Source: Deltaproteobacteria bacterium
GTDB lineage: Bacteria > Desulfobacterota > Desulfobacteria > Desulfobacterales > Desulfobacteraceae
Direction of reading: 5' to 3'
DNA: 15,084 bases
NCBI GenBank assembly: GCA_019314105.1
Contig: JAFCZY010000118.1
Coordinates: 1-15,084 of the forward strand
In this document: piece by piece, positions 14,931 to 15,084 of the stretch
Layout: each line of letters opens with the position of its first letter
Position numbering within the stretch: the stretch's first letter is position 1
Translations under genes and position numbers: made by a program
Notes under the pieces: model-generated
What the model saw: only the letters and a program-made list of their open reading frames with translations
Database searches by the model: none
What the model was told of the DNA's origin: nothing

Positions 14931-15084
14931 CAGGCGCCTCCTTTATTTTGTGGTTTTTCCTGAACTTTATTTGATTTGTACATAACCGCTCCTAAAACCC
15001 CAAAGAGTGCTATGGGTGACCATAGATAACTGAACAGCGAATGCTGTATGGTTTCGGAAAGTTTGGGTGAAGGTTTTTCCGATA
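14930..15084 (-). CDS. HybA-like membrane-anchored iron-sulfur subunit, C-terminal end (partial)
   Basis: Only the last 50 or so residues are in the window. They contain one membrane helix (SLFSYLWSPIALFGVLGAVM) followed by a charged, Gly-ending cytoplasmic or stromal tail and TGA at 14932-14930. A C-terminal membrane anchor directly upstream of a HybB-type gene is the pattern of HybA-like ferredoxin subunits with four [4Fe-4S] clusters and a Tat signal, but no cluster ligands are visible here, so the identification rests on context and the anchor. The stop overlaps the next start by one base. Confidence 0.65.
   Translation of the reverse strand, partial: SEKPSPKLSETIQHSLFSYLWSPIALFGVLGAVMYKSNKVQEKPQNKGGA

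Overview
The window looks like chromosomal DNA of a moderately AT-rich, strictly anaerobic deltaproteobacterium, probably a sulfate reducer of the Desulfobacterales type. That guess rests on gene content: a multiheme cytochrome c linked to HybA/HybB-type membrane redox subunits, a RACo-like ferredoxin/ASKHA protein, a DUF134/DUF5320 pair, sigma-54 regulation and two apparent selenocysteine codons. No rRNA, tRNA, CRISPR array or insertion sequence was seen.

Left part (1-6146). The end of a LivF-type ABC ATPase and a two-way terminator are followed by two divergent transcription units. The leftward unit encodes a tiny membrane protein, probably a selenoprotein read through an in-frame TGA, whose stop codon overlaps the start of a sigma-54 enhancer-binding regulator with a Cys-rich PAS domain. 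The rightward unit encodes a thioredoxin, a zinc-finger/[2Fe-2S]/ASKHA protein and an SBF/ACR3-like permease fused to a universal stress protein domain. The 351-bp region between them holds a perfect -24/-12 promoter facing left, a near-perfect one facing right, and a nested dyad placed where the regulator's enhancer site would be expected. I read this as one regulated redox and transport module with unknown substrate. It is one of the two best candidates here for an undescribed system.

Middle (6147-11640). A DUF134 regulator with a His-rich tail and a small DUF5320-like protein form a short rightward unit under a good sigma-70 promoter flanked by an inverted repeat. A strong terminator separates them from a leftward flavodoxin-like gene. 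A leftward Lol-like operon follows: ABC ATPase, FtsX-type permease, LolA-like periplasmic protein and outer-membrane barrel. Its permease is broken by a frameshift with an apparent internal deletion.

Right part (11641-15084). A leftward respiratory operon, open at the right edge, encodes the end of a HybA-like membrane-anchored subunit, a HybB/NrfD-like quinone-interacting membrane protein, and a secreted multiheme cytochrome. The cytochrome appears as two ORFs but is best read as one 673-residue, 13-CxxCH protein: a tetraheme N-terminal domain plus an octaheme tetrathionate reductase (OTR)-like domain. The single in-frame TGA lies where I recall OTR relatives having a conserved Cys, and a 7-bp hairpin with a GGC loop starts 13 nt downstream, as a bacterial SECIS would. 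A selenocysteine-containing OTR-like cytochrome is the most striking result of the window.

All family names come from recognition of motifs in the translated sequence; no database search was run.
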